Shown here: positions 16,069 to 23,168 of the stretch, one piece after another
Numbering within the stretch: position 1 is the first letter of the stretch
Layout: the number at the start of each line of letters is the position of its first letter
From: a virus
Strand: one strand, 5' to 3'
IMG/VR virus record: IMGVR_UViG_3300001748_000030
Span: 1-23,786 of that record
Length of the DNA: 23,786 nt
The notes under the pieces: generated by a model
Seen by the model: only the letters and a program-made list of their open reading frames with translations
Told to the model about the DNA's origin: nothing
Database searches by the model: none
Program-made: the position numbers and the translations under genes

Positions 16069-18671
16069 GCTAGTGTATTTATCTTTTGTAGAACAAATTC
16101 GCTCGTAGCTGAATCTTTAGTTATCTTGTGTTTAAGTCCCACAATAACATAACCTCCAGTAATAACACTGTCAAATTGAGATTTTGGATTATATCCAGAC
16201 AGTTTTAGTCGTTTTGATATTAGTAAGCACGGCTCAGTTAAAAACGCTAGATTAGATACAAAGAAAAAAGGTAGAGTTTTTATTGAAACTCTAAAAGAGT
16301 CTTTCTCTATAGATCTAAGCATTCCTCTTAAAACATCTTGAGCTTTTCTACTGGAATTATCCAAAGTAGTGTCTAAACTTAGACCTAATCTATACTTTCT
16401 GAATAAGTCAATTATAAAAAGATCGAATTGAGTTTTAAGTTCAGAATTAGTTGTAAAAATATTATTACCAAGTTTTTCTTCAGAACTCACGAGAAGAGCT
16501 ACTTCTTGGACAATTAAACTATTTTTAAACTTTTGTGATTTTTTAAGATACTCAATAAAATCATTTAACTTTGATAAGTCATTAGGTGTTTGTGCCGTAG
16601 ATCCTATAGCAATAGTTACTTCTGTCGTTAGTATGGAGTCTATTGCAGTAGCCTTATCAGGAACAAATAAGTTTATGTCAGTTGGAATTCCTAAATATTT
16701 GTTATAAGCTTTATAATCATCCACAGTAATACTTAAGACATTACCATTTTCTACATTATGTCTAAAAACAAGCGAGTTAGCTATCAAATTTTTTGTAGTT
16801 GAAATATACTCATTATTTTTAACATTTAATGTTTCTAATATATTTTGTAGTGGAGTTAAAGTTTCTTTCTTAGATCCATATAGACTATAATTTTCTTTTT
16901 TTAGTTTTTGTTTAATAGAATTTTCAACATAATCTTTAGCTAAGTTATTTACAAAATTAGGATTAGTAATCTTATATACTTCTCCATATAGTAAACTCCT
17001 AACTATACTTTTTTTGCCAAATAAAATTAAAGGTTGATTTTTTACTAAATTTAACTCACTTACTAAATCAGGTGATTTTTTTTCTATAAAATCTATAAAA
17101 AGATTTACAATTCTGAGATCTGTTTCTCTATACAGCTCACAACGATCATCAAAAATATCTGAATATTGAGCAGTAAAAGCTTCTTCGAAAGCATTGAAAG
17201 TTTCTTGGAGCTTCTCTTTAAACTTATCATCAGTCTCTCCATCCTGTCTTCCTATCTTTAATGACGCTGTGATCTGTTTAGAATACTCATTAGCTTTTTC
17301 TGCTTGCTGTTGGTATATTGGAGTTATTTGTGTATCAAATGGTATTGTCCGAGCAGTTAATTCAATTGCTGGTATATACTTTTTAATTTTTTCTTCTACG
17401 GTGTTAATATACTCTAATGTAGGTCTAGACGCGCCTATTGTTACATCTGGGTCTTCGTCTTGTTTTAATGTAGTTTGATTGAACTTAGCGGACCCGGACG
17501 CATCAAAGTTTGATAAAATATCGTCATACACGAATAGGATATTGTTTTGTTGAACAAATACAGACTTCAGGAAGTTCAATACTACTTGTTTTATTACATA
17601 GTCTAATCCAGAATATCCTCTGAATAACTTTACAAATTCCTCAAAATTAAATTGATCAGTTTCTTCGTAAACAGTCTCAGGACGAGATAATGATTCTAAC
17701 TCCATTTCTATGTCTCTAACCTGTTTAGTAGCTTCATCTATCTTAGAATTCAATTTTGTTTGGAGAGTTATTTGGTCTGATTTAAAGTTCTGTAGAGTTT
17801 GCTTTCGATCAAAGTATTTTTGTGCTTCTTTTCCTAACTCTGTTACAGCCCCCCCAGAAGGAATTCCTCTCAATCTGTCAGCCTCGATCCTATCCTGAAG
17901 CTCTTTAAATGCCTTATTATATTGTTCTTGATATTCTTGTATACCTCTATCAGCCTCAGATATCCTATTATCATAGGCTCTTTTGCTATTTAGGAGATCT
18001 TTTACTTTGTATTTTGCTACTTCTAATTTTTCTGAAATTTTAGGTTTATCTGCATCGAACTGTGCTTGAGCTTCCTCAGATTTTCTTGTGGAGTAAGGTT
18101 GAACCGCTGCACTAACGGTTAGTGCAGTGGACATATTAATATTTTTTATGCCTTTTGAATACTTACTAAAAATATCATCACTAATCTCATGAATACCAGC
18201 AGTAGAAACTAAATTTAGTCTAATGGTCTTTGGTTGATCGTAATCTTGGAAGGATTCAGCGTAGAGTAAAGAGACTACATGGAAGTTCGACCAGTTACTA
18301 AGATTAGAACCAGTTCCGAAGGCTAAGTAAAAGGTTCTAACATTTATTAAATCTGTTAAACCTTTTTTAAATATGTCTTTCTCAAATTCTTCGGAAGGAT
18401 CAAAAAAATCTATTACTATCCTTAATCCTCGTTGTTCTGCATTAGTTCCTAAAATAGAAAACTCAAAATTTAAGATCTCACTAGTATCTGTTGTTAAAAA
18501 CAACATTGAATCAGACCCTGTTTTATTAAATATGTAATCAAGCTGATTATCAATTAATACTTTTTTAGCGTTTCCTAAGAATGATTCATAAGTTTCTGAG
18601 TTAGCAAAAGATGTTGCTACCTCAGGAACATTTGTAAATATTATCTTAGGAATTATTACTTGATTAGTCAT
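16065..18671 (-). CDS. Probable baseplate hub protein (gp27-like) with long coiled-coil insert
   Basis: The protein has 868 aa, against about 390 for T4 gp27. Residues 1-190 are mixed strand and helix (FYLAFGTGSNLSNWSNFHVVSLLYAESF). Residues about 198-330 are highly charged and helical, with heptad-like spacing (EKLEVAKYKVKDLLNSKR, SKIDEATKQVRDIEMELESL), and predict a coiled coil. The C-terminus (TGGYVIVGLKHKITKDSATSEFVL) resembles the last strands of hub proteins of the gp27/gpD type. The assignment rests mainly on its place directly before the spike and after gp53 and gp48-like genes, so it is provisional. The coding sequence is the most AT-rich of the window: one 60-base line at 16861-16920 has 12 G or C. 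The start overlaps the gp53-like stop by 8 nt. Confidence 0.5.
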   Translation of the reverse strand: MTNQVIIPKIIFTNVPEVATSFANSETYESFLGNAKKVLIDNQLDYIFNKTGSDSMLFLTTDTSEILNFEFSILGTNAEQRGLRIVIDFFDPSEEFEKDIFKKGLTDLINVRTFYLAFGTGSNLSNWSNFHVVSLLYAESFQDYDQPKTIRLNLVSTAGIHEISDDIFSKYSKGIKNINMSTALTVSAAVQPYSTRKSEEAQAQFDADKPKISEKLEVAKYKVKDLLNSKRAYDNRISEADRGIQEYQEQYNKAFKELQDRIEADRLRGIPSGGAVTELGKEAQKYFDRKQTLQNFKSDQITLQTKLNSKIDEATKQVRDIEMELESLSRPETVYEETDQFNFEEFVKLFRGYSGLDYVIKQVVLNFLKSVFVQQNNILFVYDDILSNFDASGSAKFNQTTLKQDEDPDVTIGASRPTLEYINTVEEKIKKYIPAIELTARTIPFDTQITPIYQQQAEKANEYSKQITASLKIGRQDGETDDKFKEKLQETFNAFEEAFTAQYSDIFDDRCELYRETDLRIVNLFIDFIEKKSPDLVSELNLVKNQPLILFGKKSIVRSLLYGEVYKITNPNFVNNLAKDYVENSIKQKLKKENYSLYGSKKETLTPLQNILETLNVKNNEYISTTKNLIANSLVFRHNVENGNVLSITVDDYKAYNKYLGIPTDINLFVPDKATAIDSILTTEVTIAIGSTAQTPNDLSKLNDFIEYLKKSQKFKNSLIVQEVALLVSSEEKLGNNIFTTNSELKTQFDLFIIDLFRKYRLGLSLDTTLDNSSRKAQDVLRGMLRSIEKDSFRVSIKTLPFFFVSNLAFLTEPCLLISKRLKLSGYNPKSQFDSVITGGYVIVGLKHKITKDSATSEFVLQKINTLA

Positions 18672-18945
18672 TTGGGACTACTACCCTAGATCCTACTCTA
18701 AAATCTTCAAACACATCAAACTTCAATGAAGTTAGACATAAATACCAATAAGCTCTGGTGTCCCCGTAAAAAACATCAGCAATAAGGTCGGGGCGGTTTT
18801 CATACTCTGGTGGGACTGCTCCTGAATCTGAACCTTTGGTGTCTAAATTTTCGATAAAATTGTCAGCCTTTGAATTGCCGACAATTGTTCGAATAACTTT
18901 ACCTTTATGATTATAATCATTATAGCCTAAATTATAGTGACTCAT
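18664..18945 (-). CDS. Baseplate wedge protein gp53-like
   Basis: The protein has 93 aa. The core, residues 47-91, reads EYENRPDLIADVFYGDTRAYW and then LCLTSLKFDVFEDFRVGSRVVVP. This is the LysM-like fold pattern of gp53-type proteins, in which RPDL, a Y-G-x-x-x-x-[YW]-W stretch, a D-x-F step and a closing [IV]-P occur at fixed spacing. T4 gp53 is about twice as long, so this is a minimal form. A GGAG Shine-Dalgarno sequence lies about 9 nt before the start, and the start overlaps the stop of the upstream gene in an ATGA. In T4, gp53 clamps neighbouring wedges together in the inner ring. Confidence 0.77.
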   Translation of the reverse strand: MSHYNLGYNDYNHKGKVIRTIVGNSKADNFIENLDTKGSDSGAVPPEYENRPDLIADVFYGDTRAYWYLCLTSLKFDVFEDFRVGSRVVVPND

Positions 18946-19985
18946 GGTAATTGCTCCACGTCTTCTGTGAATCCTGGGGGGACGGATCTAGGGTCGGTTG
19001 ACCCGTGATTTAAAACTGCTTCCCAACCAGCAACGTTTTCAGAATTTTCTATAGAAACGTATCCGTCAGAATCGTCAGAAATTGGCGAGTAATTTCCAAA
19101 GTTACCAACTCTAAATTCTTCAAGACTAAGGTTAATCTTTATTCTGTGCGGCAAGAGAGTTAATTTATCGTAACCTGCGGACTCATCAATAGATATATCA
19201 TACTTAGTAGCTATGAATGGGACTCTCTGATACATTGGACCAAAAGTTAGTTTTATGATCGGAGGTCCTTCTGATGCTTTTAGAGACCCCATAGTAGAAG
19301 TTCTAATAACATTTATCCAAAAATAGTAAAGTGCTTTTACTTTTGTTTGTTCTATTTTTTGGGCATTAGTTCTATCACTACTAAGCGAAAAGAGATTTAG
19401 AACGGGATTTTCTCTAAGGTCTCTTAGAGTCTCTCCAAGCAAAGTAAGGGTTTCTACTCCTGTTGTAGTTTGGAGAGAGTTTAACAAAGACTGTTCATAT
19501 TTTTGAATAGTATCCACTAAGGATTGAAACTTATCAGAACTAAAATTATCAGTTGGTGGGAATAAGTCAGCAAGCTCTTTAAATCTAAGTTTTTCTGCTT
19601 CAGGATCTCTCTCATAAGACATAAAGCCTGTCTTTTTGTATTGAGTTAAATTTAACTGAGAGTATTCATATAGGTTAGGTAGTGTCATCATGAAACTCAA
19701 GTTCACAGATCTAGAATCTGAGCCAAGGTATGAATACAGATCACTGTTCCTACCTATAATTTTATACTTACCTAGTCTTGAAGTTTTAGATTCAGAAATT
19801 GTTGGATTTTCAAAGAAAGGGATTTTTACTATACTAAAATCCGTAGTCCTCTCATACGAATAAGGAGCGTAACCCTCATCAGCCGGAAAAACAACTTGTC
19901 GGCTTTGCTTCTTTTTGTAGAAAAATTCTAAAAAAGCACGATCTTCAAGTTTTCTATCTTTAATATATTTACTTAAGTGAGCCAT
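18942..19985 (-). CDS. Tail-tube cap / baseplate tube-initiator protein, gp48/gp54-like
   Basis: The protein has 347 aa, close to T4 gp48 (364) and gp54 (320). The C-terminal third has the stretch EGPPIIKLTFGPMYQRVPFI followed by YDISIDESAGYDKLTLLPHRIKINLSLEEF. This is a tube-like beta fold typical of tail-tube initiators and related to the inner tube itself. The middle (RSVNLSFMMTLPNLYEYSQ) gives the other strands of the sheet, with a helical insert near residues 135-225. In T4 these proteins sit on the hub and start tube growth. The gene follows the tape measure after a 4-nt gap, with an AGGAAG about 11 nt before the ATG. Whether it is nearer gp48 or gp54 cannot be told; only one such gene is present in the window. 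Confidence 0.65.
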   Translation of the reverse strand: MAHLSKYIKDRKLEDRAFLEFFYKKKQSRQVVFPADEGYAPYSYERTTDFSIVKIPFFENPTISESKTSRLGKYKIIGRNSDLYSYLGSDSRSVNLSFMMTLPNLYEYSQLNLTQYKKTGFMSYERDPEAEKLRFKELADLFPPTDNFSSDKFQSLVDTIQKYEQSLLNSLQTTTGVETLTLLGETLRDLRENPVLNLFSLSSDRTNAQKIEQTKVKALYYFWINVIRTSTMGSLKASEGPPIIKLTFGPMYQRVPFIATKYDISIDESAGYDKLTLLPHRIKINLSLEEFRVGNFGNYSPISDDSDGYVSIENSENVAGWEAVLNHGSTDPRSVPPGFTEDVEQLP

Positions 19986-19989
19986 GATA

Positions 19990-21549
19990 TTAGTCTCTTC
20001 CTAGGGGAGAGCCTCCTCCTTGTAATCTGTCTTGACCAGACCTCTCATAGATATTTTTTAAGAATACATTACTTTGTTCTATTGCTGTCTTTACTGCTTC
20101 TAACGACTTAAGTTGAGCATCAGTTTCCCCTGGTTGTTTTATTCCTGCTCTTGCAGAAGCAGCCATGATATTTCCAATAGAAGCAATTGCCATAGTTTGA
20201 GTTTGTCTATTAATCTCTTCTATATCAGGTAACTCTTGTCGCTTCTCTCTTTCGTTCATTTCGTCAAGAGTGTTTTTGCTCTCAGAATACATCTGATACG
20301 CCATGATACCTGTCGAGAGTATCCCTGCAAGGGGACCTAAGAGGGTCAGGAAACCTGCCTTGCTCCCAGCGGCCGCCCCTGCTGCCTGCGACCGGATTCC
20401 TAGCAAAATTTGCTTAAGAGTAATATTTCTTAATTTATCTATCCCATAGACTAGTCCTTGAACACTCTTCATTACCCCTAAACCAGCAAAAATACTTATC
20501 ATTAGCGGGAATATAGGAGATATAATTTCAATAAGTGTTAGAACTCTGCTAGCTACATATACTAAAGGTTCCTCTAATCTTGGCCCTATTTGATTAAGTA
20601 GTCCTCGGGCCTCGTCTAGACTTGCTGCAATTCTTTCTTGCACTGGGTTATTTTTAAAAGAGTCTACCATAACCCGCATAGTATTATAAGTTTCGAAATT
20701 TATTCCGTAAAGTTGTTGTAATAAAGTATTAGCAACTTGAGGTCCCTGGGCTAATGATGGCTTAATAGTTTGATCTATTCGATTTATAAATCCTTGGAAT
20801 GCGCTAAACACTTCTCGCGAACTAGTTATTTGATTATTAGTCAATCTAGTCAAGAAGCTCTGCATCCCACTCATTTGGGCTGTAGCGATCGTCTCGATGC
20901 CGCCTGACATCATCGGGCCTAGGACCTGTGCGATGCCTCCTGGAGCCACCAGAGACGTTTGAGCGACTGCGTCTGCCAGCGCCTTCATCGAGGTTCCCGC
21001 GCCTGCGAAGCCTAGCACACCCATCTTCCTGGACAAGTCAGCCATGGACTTGACTAATTGATCAGATGATATTTTGTAAGTTCTGGCTGAGTCTACGGTA
21101 TAAGTTCCTAGCTCTCCAAGTTGTCTAGTAGTGAGTCCAAGAGATGTTCTGATATCTCTGAATCCGGTTGCAAGCATATTTATATTCTCACCCAATGCTT
21201 GCGCTCTAACTACAAACCTACCTAAGCTTGCTGAGTTTCCCTCTAAACCAGATCTAAGAAGGGTCATAGTGGATACCATACGTGTTTGGAGAGGCATACT
21301 TCCTCCCAAAACATTTTTCATAGTTCCATCCAATGACCTGCCCATGGAAGTCATTGAAGCCTGGAACTCAGTTACAGGCTTCATAAAATTCTCAAAGGTC
21401 TTACCGAAGTTTAAAAGTTTAGAGATGGAGTTATTGATCTCTTTCTCTCGTTTCCCTGCTTCCCGAGCGTCCTTAGCCTTTTTATTTGCTTCAGTTTGTT
21501 CCTGAAGAGCTTTTACTAGAGCGTCTAATTGATCTTTTAGATTAGCCAT
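19990..21549 (-). CDS. Tape measure protein (gp29-like)
   Basis: The protein has 519 aa. The N-terminus is a charged amphipathic helix (residues 1-40, rich in K, E and A). A long helical body without Cys follows, then two hydrophobic segments: about residues 325-360 (EIISPIFPLMISIFAGLGV) and 390-420 (FLTLLGPLAGILSTGIMAY). The C-terminal tail is polar. Membrane-like stretches late in a helical protein placed before the tube cap are typical of tape measures. With about 1.5 angstrom per residue, the known ratio for this family, the tail tube would be near 78 nm; this is an estimate. The start overlaps the previous stop by one base (TAATG). Two short GC-rich islands lie inside (see findings). Confidence 0.78.
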   Translation of the reverse strand: MANLKDQLDALVKALQEQTEANKKAKDAREAGKREKEINNSISKLLNFGKTFENFMKPVTEFQASMTSMGRSLDGTMKNVLGGSMPLQTRMVSTMTLLRSGLEGNSASLGRFVVRAQALGENINMLATGFRDIRTSLGLTTRQLGELGTYTVDSARTYKISSDQLVKSMADLSRKMGVLGFAGAGTSMKALADAVAQTSLVAPGGIAQVLGPMMSGGIETIATAQMSGMQSFLTRLTNNQITSSREVFSAFQGFINRIDQTIKPSLAQGPQVANTLLQQLYGINFETYNTMRVMVDSFKNNPVQERIAASLDEARGLLNQIGPRLEEPLVYVASRVLTLIEIISPIFPLMISIFAGLGVMKSVQGLVYGIDKLRNITLKQILLGIRSQAAGAAAGSKAGFLTLLGPLAGILSTGIMAYQMYSESKNTLDEMNEREKRQELPDIEEINRQTQTMAIASIGNIMAASARAGIKQPGETDAQLKSLEAVKTAIEQSNVFLKNIYERSGQDRLQGGGSPLGRD

Positions 21550-22028
21550 TATACACTTAGGTTAAGTTTTCTTATCTGAGACATTTCTCGAAAGATGAAT
21601 GTCCTAAAGTTATTTCTTCCCATAAGGCCGGACAGCAAGTTTTCACGATTGCTACCTCTAGCGAAAGAGAACCATCTCATTAGCCATGTTTTTTTGTTTT
21701 TACTTTTAGCTGAAATTTTTTTGTAATCAGCTTTTTTAGCTTTTTTATATATTTGTGATAAGAACATATTATGGATATTTAAGTTAAAGTTTATCTTTAT
21801 AGAAGATAGTAATACATTTCGTTTTTCAGAGACGAAATAGCATTTTCTACCTCCTCGTTTAGTAGATACAACTAGAGTTGAGTAGTTAAATCCTTTATAA
21901 GAAAAGATAATGACATCTCCTGGATTGAGCTGGTCGATATTGGTTATTGGTTTTTTACCAACACTCTCTACTGCGACATACTCATTATCCTTGAGGTCCT
22001 CTTCAATTTTTTTCAGAAATGCCTTCAT
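21549..22028 (-). CDS. Hypothetical basic protein, first gene of tail operon
   Basis: The protein has 159 aa and I do not recognise the family. Residues about 33-80 (LNPGDVIIFSYKGFNYSTLVV, then CYFVSEKRNVLLSSIKINF) are strand-rich and suggest a small SH3-like barrel. A lysine-rich linker (KKAKKADYKKISAKSKNKK, about residues 93-113) follows, then a C-terminal segment rich in Phe and Arg (NNFRTFIFREMSQIRKLNL). Its place just ahead of the tape measure suggests a tail or baseplate assembly role, by location only. The gene ends in TAATG overlapping the tape measure start. No clear Shine-Dalgarno sequence is seen. Upstream is the only sizeable spacer of the operon, so it may be the first gene of the transcript. 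Confidence 0.8.
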   Translation of the reverse strand: MKAFLKKIEEDLKDNEYVAVESVGKKPITNIDQLNPGDVIIFSYKGFNYSTLVVSTKRGGRKCYFVSEKRNVLLSSIKINFNLNIHNMFLSQIYKKAKKADYKKISAKSKNKKTWLMRWFSFARGSNRENLLSGLMGRNNFRTFIFREMSQIRKLNLSV

Positions 22029-22112
22029 TTTTCTAGATTTTTTGGCTTTAATACTACTTTAAGTTTAAGCTTGAGTAAGGCTTGAATACTTTTTGTTTAT
22101 GGTTTTTTTAGT
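22029..22112. promoter_or_regulatory. Divergent spacer, possible start of the tail transcript
   Basis: This 84-nt AT-rich gap separates the minus-strand tail operon from a plus-strand small gene and is the longest non-coding stretch in the window. On the minus strand a weak sigma70-like pair can be drawn: TTACTC (complement of 22073-22078) and TAGTAT (complement of 22051-22056), 16 nt apart. The match is poor and unproven. An imperfect palindrome around AAGCTT lies near 22066-22073. No T4 late motif TATAAATA is present. Confidence 0.25.
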
Positions 22113-22394
22113 ATGTCTAGTTATGATATTAAGATTGATTTACTTGAATTCTATGACTTAATGGAGTATACATTAAGTTTTAAGTTTAGGGAAAAGTGGA
22201 AAGATTTATTCTCAGAAAGAATGATAAAGTTATTTCAATTAAAACTTTTACAGAGTTTTAAATCTGGCAAGGTCTTAAAAAGAACTGCTTTAATGAACTA
22301 CCTTATTAATAAAGGCAAATACAGAAAAGAAGTAATTGAAGATTTTTTTGGGATGATTGATCTAGAATTATATAGACCATTTATTTCTTTTTAG
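22113..22394 (+). CDS. Hypothetical small orphan protein (93 aa)
   Basis: The protein has 93 aa and I do not recognise the family. The translation looks like a real folded protein: almost all helix, with alternating hydrophobic and charged residues (DLLEFYDLMEYTLSFKFREKW, LFQLKLLQSFKSGKVLKRT) and a final FFGMIDLELYRPF. Codon use matches the AT-rich phage genes around it. An in-frame stop lies 27 nt before the ATG and no Shine-Dalgarno is visible, so the start is uncertain. It runs against both neighbours and overlaps the 3' end of the nuclease gene by 14 nt tail to tail. In T4 several small assembly factors (gp26, gp28, gp51) lie among hub genes, so a chaperone role is possible but speculative. 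If it is not a gene, a 353-nt gap would remain. Confidence 0.55.
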   Translation: MSSYDIKIDLLEFYDLMEYTLSFKFREKWKDLFSERMIKLFQLKLLQSFKSGKVLKRTALMNYLINKGKYRKEVIEDFFGMIDLELYRPFISF

Positions 22395-23157
22395 ATTGTT
22401 TCTCCTCATTGATACAATGAATTACTGTGTTCTGGTCGTTGAATTTTGGGCAATAGCCGTTCTTATACTCACACCAGTTGCAGAACTCATTCTCCATTGG
22501 CATAAACTCGGGCTTCTTCATCTTGCGGATTCTCCAGACCTTAGCAATCTGCCGCTTTTTCCATTCGAAGATCTGCGAGGCGGAGAACCTGACAGTCACC
22601 AGATTGTTCGTAAGTGGATAGTAGTGGGCGCACGTAATCTTTCCGAATGGAATGTCATACATCTTATGAATTGCATAAGCATAGCCCCGTAATTGGTTGT
22701 CGTTAAAAAGTTCTACCTTGGTCTTCTCGCGTTTTGAGGTCTTGTAGTCTATAATGAGGTAGCCCCCCTCCGGCCCCTTGACGATGCGGTCGATAACAAA
22801 CTCATACTGAATCCCTTCAGCGAGTTCAATTTTGCTGTGAAGCTCACACGAGACCGTCTCACCTTTAATCTGCTCGTTGAATCTCAGGAAGTTATTGAGA
22901 CATTTGTCTGTATCCTTCTTCCTCTTCGGGGTGACGCTGTATTCCTCCATCAGCCTCTTTGAGAGGCCATGCAAATCTTCTACCTTGGTGTAGTTAACAC
23001 CGTCTTCGAAGATCTTGTGGATGTAGCTACCGTAGTTCAATGGTTCTTCGTTGGCCCTCTTTCCCTTGAGTCTTTCATTATAGCGATAATGAAATTTCAG
23101 AAGACATTGGTCTATGATGTCACTTTTACTGTTTGATATTGTGCTAAGGAAGGTCAT
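22381..23157 (-). CDS. Cas4/RecB-like PD-(D/E)XK exonuclease with Fe-S cysteines
   Basis: The protein has 258 aa. The RecB-type nuclease motifs are present in order: GSYIHKIFE (His47), FVIDRI (Asp123), YLIIDYKTSK (Asp137 and Lys139), and QLRGYAYA (Gln155, Tyr159). Four cysteines fit an iron-sulfur cluster of the Cas4/AddB kind: Cys18 near the N-terminus, then Cys226, Cys229 and Cys236 (FCNWCEYKNGYC). Phages use such enzymes for DNA end processing and recombination. No cas1 or cas2 and no CRISPR array is near, so it is not part of an adaptation module here. The start is set by GGAGAA 5 nt upstream (complement of 23163-23168). The gene lies back to back with a primase and its composition is richer in G+C than that of the tail genes. 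Confidence 0.9.
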   Translation of the reverse strand: MTFLSTISNSKSDIIDQCLLKFHYRYNERLKGKRANEEPLNYGSYIHKIFEDGVNYTKVEDLHGLSKRLMEEYSVTPKRKKDTDKCLNNFLRFNEQIKGETVSCELHSKIELAEGIQYEFVIDRIVKGPEGGYLIIDYKTSKREKTKVELFNDNQLRGYAYAIHKMYDIPFGKITCAHYYPLTNNLVTVRFSASQIFEWKKRQIAKVWRIRKMKKPEFMPMENEFCNWCEYKNGYCPKFNDQNTVIHCINEEKQSKKK

Positions 23158-23168
23158 ATGATTTCTCC
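23146..23168. promoter_or_regulatory. Interlocked divergent start sites (CATATG)
   Basis: The nuclease ATG (complement of 23155-23157) and the primase ATG (23158-23160) abut to form one CATATG. The plus-strand Shine-Dalgarno AAGGAAGG (23146-23153) lies within the first nuclease codons. The minus-strand GGAGAA (complement of 23163-23168) lies within the first primase codons. No non-coding bases remain, so any promoters must lie inside the opposing genes. Confidence 0.85.

Noticed and set aside
16074-16083. GATAAATAC on the minus strand, similar to a T4-type late promoter
   Set aside because: It lies inside the end of the hub gene, and a transcript from it would start at or just after the spike ATG. 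Similar AT-rich words are expected by chance here.
21131-21505. Plus-strand open frame of 124 codons
   Set aside because: It is antisense to the tape measure gene and is explained by the codon pattern of the real gene.
22396-22692. Plus-strand open frame of 98 codons after the orphan gene
   Set aside because: It lies wholly antisense to the nuclease C-terminal region, including the Fe-S cysteines, and has no support.
22381-23157. Cas4 as part of a CRISPR adaptation locus
   Set aside because: No cas1, cas2 or array is nearby, and the neighbours are a phage primase and tail genes. RecB-like nucleases are common in phage replication modules.
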